From Candidatus Gallimonas intestinigallinarum (lineage in GTDB: Bacteria; Bacillota_A; Clostridia; Christensenellales; Borkfalkiaceae), in assembly GCA_019116405.1 (NCBI GenBank), contig DXBS01000101.1, positions 1 to 6,635 on the forward strand: DNA of 6,635 nucleotides, in the 5' to 3' direction. The translations under genes and the position numbers were made by a program. Shown here piece by piece: positions 1-5,100 of this stretch (positions are counted from its first letter, which is position 1; each line of letters opens with the position of its first letter). The notes under the pieces are model-generated. The model worked only from the letters and a program-made list of their open reading frames with translations, was not told the origin of the DNA and did not search any database.

Positions 1-696
1 CTTGCCCATCTTCTTGCCCTCGCTCGTCGTGAGCAGGGTAAAGGTCATGGCAAATGCGGGCTTTTGCTCCTTGCGGCGGATGAGGTCGGCGCCCGCGAGG
101 ATATTGCTCCACTGATCGTCGCCGCCCAGCTCCAGCGCGCAGCCGTACTTTTTGAAGAGCACCAGGAAGTCGTATGCCTGCATGAGCATGTAGTTGAACT
201 CCAGGAAGGAGAGCCCGCGCTCCATGCGCGACTTGAAGCACTCCGCCGTTAGCATCTTGTTGACGGAGAAGTGCACGCCGATATCGCGCAAAAAGTCGAT
301 ATAGTTGAGGTTTAACAGCCAGTCGGCATTGTTGACGATGATCGCGCCGTTCTCCCCTTCAAAGGAGATGAAGCGGGACATCTGCTTTTTGAAGCACTCG
401 ACGTGGTAGGCGATGGTCTCCTTGGTCATCATCGAGCGCATGTCCGTCCTGCCCGAGGGATCGCCGATCATTGCCGTCCCGCCGCCGATGAGGATGATGG
501 GCTTGTGCCCCGCGTCCTGCATGTGCTTCATGGCGATGAGCTGCATGAAGTGACCGACGTGCAGACTGTCCGCCGTCGGGTCAAAGCCGATATAAAAGGG
601 CACGCTCTCCGCGCCGAGCTTTTCATACAGCTCATCTTCGTATACCGTCTGTTTGATAAATCCCCGCGCACGCAGGGTGTCCATCACGTTCTGCAT
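1..696 (-). CDS. tyrS: Tyrosyl-tRNA synthetase, N-terminal 232 residues (truncated by window edge)
   Basis: A class I aminoacyl-tRNA synthetase that charges tRNA-Tyr with tyrosine in the cytoplasm. My translation from the ATG at 696 shows the Rossmann catalytic domain in order: [16 protein letters not shown] (residues 34-49, with the HIGH-type motif HVGH at 46-49), [12 protein letters not shown] (76-87), [11 protein letters not shown] (167-177, with Tyr169, Gln173 and Asp176 in the tyrosine-pocket motif), LGGDDQW (190-196), and KMGK at 229-232. KMGK is the start of a KMSKS-type loop and is cut by the window edge. The anticodon-binding and S4-like C-terminal parts lie outside. The start is fixed by an AAGGAG Shine-Dalgarno six bases upstream and by homology beginning within the first residues. 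The 5' region holds a promoter, a Tyr-rich leader peptide and a terminator, so expression is probably set by Tyr-tRNA supply. Identification is secure from motifs; which tyrS paralogue this is cannot be told. Confidence 0.97.
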   Translation of the reverse strand, partial: MQNVMDTLRARGFIKQTVYEDELYEKLGAESVPFYIGFDPTADSLHVGHFMQLIAMKHMQDAGHKPIILIGGGTAMIGDPSGRTDMRSMMTKETIAYHVECFKKQMSRFISFEGENGAIIVNNADWLLNLNYIDFLRDIGVHFSVNKMLTAECFKSRMERGLSFLEFNYMLMQAYDFLVLFKKYGCALELGGDDQWSNILAGADLIRRKEQKPAFAMTFTLLTTSEGKKMGK

Positions 697-702
697 TTTC
701 GT

Positions 703-708
703 CTCCTT
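703..708 (-). promoter_or_regulatory. Ribosome-binding site of tyrS
   Basis: On the minus strand AAGGAG stands six bases before the tyrS ATG (694-696). It lies downstream of the leader terminator, so it is transcribed only when the terminator is read through. It is not part of either leader stem I could draw, which argues that control is at transcription termination rather than RBS sequestration. Confidence 0.85.
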
Positions 709-726
709 ATACTGCCCGTCTGTAAC

Positions 727-756
727 AAAAAAAGCGGTCTGCACGCGCAAACCACT
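727..756 (-). terminator. Intrinsic terminator in the tyrS leader (attenuator, strands 3:4)
   Basis: Read on the minus strand, AGTGGTTTGC (756-747) pairs with GCAGACCGCT (742-733) in a ten-pair stem, with two G-U pairs, closed by a four-base loop GCGT. A run of seven T follows (733-727). It lies inside the 5' untranslated region, 30 bases before the tyrS start, so it must be conditional if tyrS is to be expressed. The expected terminated transcript, from the promoter at 852-880, is about 120 nt. Confidence 0.87.
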
Positions 757-779
757 TCCCAGCCTTCGATCTACGCGCG
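744..779 (-). promoter_or_regulatory. Candidate antiterminator pairing (strands 2:3)
   Basis: In the leader RNA, CGCGC (779-775) followed by a two-base bulge GT and AGATC (772-768) can pair with the contiguous GGTTT-GCGCG (753-744). That gives ten pairs including two G-U. The downstream arm takes up most of the 5' arm of the terminator (747-756), so the two structures exclude each other. The upstream arm overlaps the segment that otherwise pairs with the Tyr-codon region (771-776). The complementarity is seen directly; its regulatory role is inferred. No folding energies were computed. Confidence 0.6.
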
Positions 780-813
780 AAAAGAGTATTACGCAACAAC
801 GTAATACGCGTAG
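771..813 (-). promoter_or_regulatory. Leader stem containing the Tyr codons (strands 1:2)
   Basis: In the RNA, CTACGC plus GTATTACG (813-800) pairs with CGTAATAC (793-786) and, after a nine-base bulge, with GCGTAG (776-771). The inner eight-pair stem is perfect with loop TTGTTG. Strand 1 contains Tyr codons 12, 14 and 15 of the leader peptide, and strand 2 contains its TAA stop. A ribosome stalled on the Tyr codons would open this stem and free strand 2. A ribosome that reaches the stop would cover strand 2. This is the geometry of the classical 1:2 stem of trp-type attenuators. Confidence 0.75.
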
Positions 814-845
814 CCGTAAATTGCAACTGCGAGCGAATGTTTCAT
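789..845 (-). CDS. Tyr-rich leader peptide controlling tyrS (18 aa)
   Basis: An 18-codon [21 protein letters not shown], has Tyr at positions 10, 12, 14 and 15 (codons TAC, TAC, TAT, TAC) and ends in TAA at 789-791. Its likely job is regulatory: ribosome progress through the Tyr run reports the level of charged tRNA-Tyr and selects between antiterminator and terminator ahead of tyrS. Support comes from several sides: the Tyr cluster matches the amino acid of the downstream synthetase, the codons lie in a stem strand, and the terminator begins 33 bases past the stop. Oddly, there is no Shine-Dalgarno. The ATG begins only six bases after the TATAAT box, about where transcription should start, so translation may be leaderless. 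No later ATG, GTG or TTG exists in this frame. The peptide itself probably has no other function. Confidence 0.82.
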   Translation of the reverse strand: MKHSLAVAIYGYAYYVVA

Positions 846-851
846 GCTCTT

Positions 852-880
852 ATTATACGCCCCTTTTGCGTCTTTGTCAA
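852..880 (-). promoter_or_regulatory. Consensus sigma-A promoter of the tyrS leader
   Basis: On the minus strand TTGACA (880-875) and TATAAT (857-852) are both perfect consensus hexamers, 17 bp apart. The predicted transcription start is about 844-846, at the leader-peptide ATG. A promoter this strong ahead of a synthetase gene fits a design in which output is throttled by attenuation. Confidence 0.92.
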
Positions 881-895
881 ACGCTTGCACTGTAT

Positions 896-1075
896 TCATG
901 CAAAATTCAGCGTATTTTCCGACGGCTCGCCCAATCCCTTCATCGCAAGAAAGCGGGACAGGACGCGCTCCGCCGTCATATCGTCTGCGAGGCGGGCGCG
1001 GAGAGCTGCATTGCGTCGCTCTCTTGCTTCGCGGCGCAGAATATCCAGTTGCTTGTCCATAGAGAGCTTGTTCAT
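896..1075 (-). CDS. Small hypothetical protein (59 aa)
   Basis: I do not recognise a family. From the ATG at 1075 the product is 59 residues: a charged, Arg/Ala/Leu-rich and probably helical segment (residues 6-45, for example RREARERRNAALRARLADDM), then a short Gly/Pro/Asn tail. There is no signal peptide or membrane segment. Codon use resembles the other genes, and the ORF ends 16 bases before the tyrS -35 box without a terminator, so read-through into the tyrS leader is possible. The start is uncertain. AGGGAG (1077-1082) is only one base from this ATG and 16 bases from the next in-frame ATG at 1060. A further ATG at 1093 lacks a Shine-Dalgarno. It is transcribed divergently from the WYL regulator, whose promoter abuts it. 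It could also be a chance ORF. Confidence 0.5.
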   Translation of the reverse strand: MNKLSMDKQLDILRREARERRNAALRARLADDMTAERVLSRFLAMKGLGEPSENTLNFA

Positions 1076-1098
1076 ACTCCCTATTGTACGCATCAAAC

Positions 1099-1127
1099 TT
1101 GACAGATATTGTCATATATGCTAAAAT
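1099..1127 (+). promoter_or_regulatory. Promoter of the WYL regulator gene
   Basis: TTGACA (1099-1104) and TAAAAT (1122-1127) are 17 bp apart. The start point predicted near 1134 gives a 5' untranslated region of roughly 35 bases before the ATG at 1168. It lies in the AT-rich gap between the divergent small ORF and the regulator. Confidence 0.8.
1100..1114. promoter_or_regulatory. Inverted repeat over the -35 box, possible operator
   Basis: TGACA-gatat-TGTCA has perfect five-base arms and a five-base centre. The left arm is the TGACA of the -35 hexamer and the right arm lies in the promoter spacer. A regulator dimer bound here would block the promoter, and autoregulation by the adjacent HTH/WYL protein is the simplest reading. 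The arms are short, so chance is not excluded. Confidence 0.4.
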
Positions 1128-1167
1128 TGTTTCAAGAATTTTTTGCGTTATTTCCGAGGAAAAGCCG

Positions 1168-2088
1168 ATGAAGTACCAGATCATGATGGACATCTTCTTT
1201 ACCCTGCTCAAAAAGAGGCACACGAGCGCAACCGAGCTTGCCGCGCGCTACAACGTTTCCCCCCGCACCATCTACCGCTATATCGACGAGATGACCGTCG
1301 CGGGCATTCCCATCGACGTCTCGCGCGGGGCGGGCGGCGGCATCTATATTTCGGATGCCTACAAGCTTCCGCGCGGGTTTATGACGCGGGAGGAGTATGA
1401 CCGCGCGATCGGGGCAATGCGCGCCATGGAGAGTGAGCTCGGCGATCCCGTCCTGCAATCGGCGATCGAAAAACTCTCCTCCCAGAGAAAGCGGGAGAGC
1501 AGCGACGACGCGCTCTCCGGCAATATCCTTGTGGACAGCGGCGCATGGGGCAGCGAACAAAAATTTTCTGACAAACTGCGGCTCATCTCCAAGGCGACGG
1601 AGGAGCATGAGGCATTGGAGATCGACTACGTTGCGCGCGACGGAAAACGCACGCGCCGCGTCATTTTGCCCCACCTGCTCGTCTATAAGCAGAATATCTG
1701 GTATGTGTATGCGTTCTGCCGCCTTCGGGAGGAATTCCGCCTGTTCAAGATCGGGCGCATGCGCTCCATCTATCTGACGGGCGAGACCTTCCAGCCCATC
1801 CCCTTTTCCAAAAAGGATGTGCCTCTTTCCTTCTGGACGGACGGCGAAAAGTGCGTGGAGGCACGCTTTCGCATCTTAAAAGAGGTGCTGCCCTTTGCCG
1901 AGGAGTGGCTGGGCATTGAGAATGTGTACGAGCGGGAGGGAAACTTCTATGCGGACGTGACGCTCCCGGACGACGAATCGCTCATCGGCAAGATCTTATC
2001 TGCGGGCGCGGGCTTTCAGGTCCTCTCCCCCGTCTCGCTCGCCGACCGCGTAAAAGCCGAGGCAAAGAAAATTTTCGAGAGTTATTGA
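1168..2088 (+). CDS. HTH_11/WYL-domain transcriptional regulator (YafY-like)
   Basis: A 306-residue DNA-binding regulator. The N-terminal winged helix (about 1-62) contains TSATELAARYNVSPRTIYRYIDEM, with the recognition helix around 31-42 and a Gly-rich wing GAGGGIYI at 54-61. A linker follows, then a WYL ligand-sensing domain (about 130-210) with LVYKQNIWYVYAFCRLREEF and FRLFKIGRM. The signature tripeptide is WYV at 178-180. The C-terminal part (229-306, EARFRI to the end) fits the WCX extension. WYL domains are known to bind nucleic acids or other ligands and switch regulators on or off; the ligand here is unknown. I chose the ATG at 1168 because GAGGA (1156-1160) sits seven bases upstream and the HTH begins at once. 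An in-frame extension to 1084 would precede the promoter. It stands alone with its own promoter and ends in a convergent terminator. The regulated genes are not evident. Confidence 0.92.
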   Translation: MKYQIMMDIFFTLLKKRHTSATELAARYNVSPRTIYRYIDEMTVAGIPIDVSRGAGGGIYISDAYKLPRGFMTREEYDRAIGAMRAMESELGDPVLQSAIEKLSSQRKRESSDDALSGNILVDSGAWGSEQKFSDKLRLISKATEEHEALEIDYVARDGKRTRRVILPHLLVYKQNIWYVYAFCRLREEFRLFKIGRMRSIYLTGETFQPIPFSKKDVPLSFWTDGEKCVEARFRILKEVLPFAEEWLGIENVYEREGNFYADVTLPDDESLIGKILSAGAGFQVLSPVSLADRVKAEAKKIFESY

Positions 2089-2097
2089 AAAATATAG

Positions 2098-2136
2098 AAA
2101 TATGGGCTGCCTCCAAAATGGAAACAGCCCATATTT
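2098..2136. terminator. Convergent (bidirectional) terminator
   Basis: AAATATGGGCTG (2098-2109) is perfectly complementary to CAGCCCATATTT (2125-2136), giving a 12-pair stem. The 15-base loop can add TCC/GGA pairs. On the minus strand the stem is followed by TCTATATTTTTC, a U-rich tail; on the plus strand the tail is poorer (CATAATCC). It serves the WYL gene from one side and the large surface-protein gene from the other. The last stem base is also the last base of the latter's TGA stop codon. Confidence 0.85.
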
Positions 2137-5100
2137 CATAATCCCTGAAATTCCGCAACGACTGTAAGCGTAGGCGTTGTTACTGTTCTTTGTGCAACTG
2201 TTCCGTCCGCTGTGCGATAAGAGAAGGTGTATGTCACTTGTACTTCCACCGTCATCTCATCCCTGCCCGATGCATTGATCGTAGCGCTTGCCGACGAAAG
2301 ATAACGATATTCGGAAACACTTGCCGTGCGCTCCTGATTATCGAACATAAAAACCCTGGCGAGCTTAAATACATACATCGTTGAGACACTCACACTGCTG
2401 TCAGTATCAGTCAGCGCTCCCGCAATCTTTCCTCCGGAGATTTCTACGGTTGCCGAATGATCGTATTTGCTATTATACCAACTCCCGCCATTCTTGACCT
2501 TAGACTTCCCTGTAACATTTGCTTGTAAATTACTCATCCAAAGTGCAGAGACCGTGGTCTCGTTGCCACCGCCCGTATAGGAAAGGCTGGTTACTTCCGT
2601 CAAACCATTTTCACCCACCATGTACCAACCGAGGAAGGTATAGCCATCCGCAGCAGGCGTCTCGAGCGTATAGGTCATGTCGAACGTGGCTTCCGCAGTC
2701 GTAACGTTTGTTGCCTCGCCCAGCGTGAAGGCAACGCCGTTGCTCGTATAGATGACCGTGTCGGGCGTAAGCGGGATGAGGATGGTCGCGCCGTTTGCAA
2801 GCAGATCAAGTTCCGTCCCATTCCAAGCCACCTGCGAATCGCCGACCACAGCGCCGAGATCAAACACATTGTTTTGCGTGCCGACCGTGAACGTATGGCT
2901 GCTTTCTCCCCACCTGATCTCAACCTTGGCGTCATAATCCATCTGCATCGCAAGGGTATAGCTGCCGTCTGCTTGCAGCGTCCAATCATCGCCCAACTTT
3001 TCGGGAGAGACAAATGTTACGTCATAGCGTTTCGGCGTATATGCTGCCGAGATCGTCCCGTCCTCCGCGATCGAATCGCTCCAGGCAAGCGCGTAACCCT
3101 CGCGCGCATACCCGCTCAAATCGGGATAGGAAAGCTGCGAAAGCATGGAACTGCCATCATACCACACTGTCTGCTCGCCGAGCACTTCGCCCTCCAGCGT
3201 ATAGCGGATGGTCTTTTGTTCAGGGACAATGTAATAATTCTCTGCCTGCGCAGACCAGTCATAGGACGCGAAATCGACATTCTCAAATTGAGCGGCGATA
3301 TCGTCTGTGAGGTCGGAGTACCCTTCTTCCCATGTGTTCATCGGGTTGCGGAAGGCAAGGTTTGCCGTGAGATCGATAATACTCACAAGTTTTGTGGTAA
3401 CATCGAGCGTGCGCAAAACGTTGTCTGTCCCGTTGTACTGCTCCGAACCGAGCGTGATACCGATATCGGAGAGAACGCTGTCCGTCAGGTAGTTGCCGTT
3501 CATCGTGAGCACCCAATTTCCGCCCGTTCCGTCCGCCTTGGCAGTATAGCTGTACGATTTGAGGTAGTTATACAGCACAACACCGTAGTCCTCAATCACT
3601 GTCTCCGGAGGTGTGCTGCCCGGTTTGATCTGAGAGGCAATTAAATCTGTCAAATTGAGAATGTATTTAAGCTGGTTTAAAATATCTGCAAAGAAGCTGC
3701 TCAACGGCATGACGCGATAGTTCACGATATTACAATCCGTCCATCCGAGGCCAAGACGAGTCGTCTGTGTGCGCCTCATGTATGCCATGCCGTCAAAGAT
3801 GGTCATCTCAAATGTCGTATCGCCGTTGGTGACACCAAATACTGCAGGAATTTCCAGCTTTATGTTGGCAGAAATATTGCCGTTTTCATCAAGGGAGACA
3901 GTAATACCCGGAATTTGCGCCGTAATATTCAAAATCCCTATCACTGAAACCGTTGCCGTGCCGCTGATATAGAAGCTGTCATTGAGCGCGTAGCCGTCCT
4001 GCGTTTTATGCGTTGCGGAGAGCGCAAGGGACTTCAGCAGATCGTCCACGCCCGCGAAGGTGTAGTTTTGATAGTTTGCAAAGGTGATGTTTGCGATCTG
4101 CTCGCCGCTCTGCGTGACGGTTGCAACGTTGCCGTCATTGACAAGCGTGAGCGCCGCGTAATCAAAGGCAAAGGGAATGCTCGTGCGCTCCGCGTTGCTG
4201 TTGCCGTAGATATTGGACAGCGCGATCGCCGTGAGGTAGCTCTCACCCTCCCTGTCCGTCTTGCTCATGGTAATGGTGAGCGGCTGCATCCCCTCCCCGC
4301 CAAAGACGAGGTCGGAATTGAGCCGGAGCGTGAACTGCACTTCGCCGTTGTCGCCATAACTGAGCCCGAACGATTTGAGATAGGCAGCAGGATCGACCGC
4401 CATACTGCCGAGGTCGACGTCCTCCAACGCGCCGCTGACGGTATCCGAGACGCCCCCAAGCATCGTTTCGAGCTTTTCCCTGATACCGAGCGTGTTCATC
4501 AGCATATCGCCGACCGCCGCAAACTGTCCCGCCTCGTCCGGCGTGAGCCATTTGTCGACGAGGTATTCATCCAGCACGGTAAAGAGCGCCGCAACCGCTT
4601 TTTCCGGCACGCCCATGCCAACGAGGAACTTATCCAGCACGCCGCCCTCTCCGCCGACCAGCGACAGCCCGCCCGAGAGCAGGGTCATCACGTCGCTTGC
4701 CGAAACCGCAAAGCGCAGCGGGTTGGACGCCGTGTTACTGTCAGGCAGGAACTTGGAGAGGCTGACAAAGAATTCGAGCTCACGATCGCCGTTGGAATCA
4801 AGCATCCAGAATTCAAAGTTGAGATCGGTGCCCGCTTCGTCCTTCTCATCCAGAAGCAGATTGAAGTAGAGGTAGGCATCGGGATCGACGGTGATCACCT
4901 TGCCCTGCGTATCCACGACGATCGGGAAGCCCGCGCCGCTAAGCCCCGAATGATAGACGAGCTTTCCGTCGATCGTAAACTTGGTGCTTTCGTCCGCCGT
5001 ATTGACGGTGACGCCGTCCGTAAAGGCAATGGACAGATCGGGGGAAGCGAGCGTGCCCACCGCCGCGCCGACAAAATCAATGAGTTCGCAGAGATCGCGC

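Noticed and set aside
403..804. A 133-codon plus-strand ORF across the tyrS start and leader
   Set aside because: It is antisense to clear tyrS coding sequence, and its product is a His/Arg-rich shadow without family features.
1084..1167. N-terminal extension of the WYL regulator to an ATG at 1084
   Set aside because: That ATG lies upstream of the promoter hexamers and has no Shine-Dalgarno. The ATG at 1168 has GAGGA at seven bases and starts directly at the HTH domain.
697..1167. CRISPR array, tRNA gene or full T-box riboswitch in the noncoding intervals
   Set aside because: No spaced direct repeats, no cloverleaf with CCA end, and no Stem I or complete T-box core could be found on either strand.
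789..1223. A 144-codon minus-strand ORF that ends with the leader peptide
   Set aside because: Only its last 18 codons lie downstream of the tyrS promoter. The rest overlaps the WYL gene start and the small ORF in another frame and has no coding character. The leader peptide is the meaningful part.
1132..1674. A 180-codon minus-strand ORF opposite the WYL gene
   Set aside because: The plus-strand frame carries unmistakable HTH and WYL motifs; the antisense product is an Arg/Ala/Asp/His-rich shadow.
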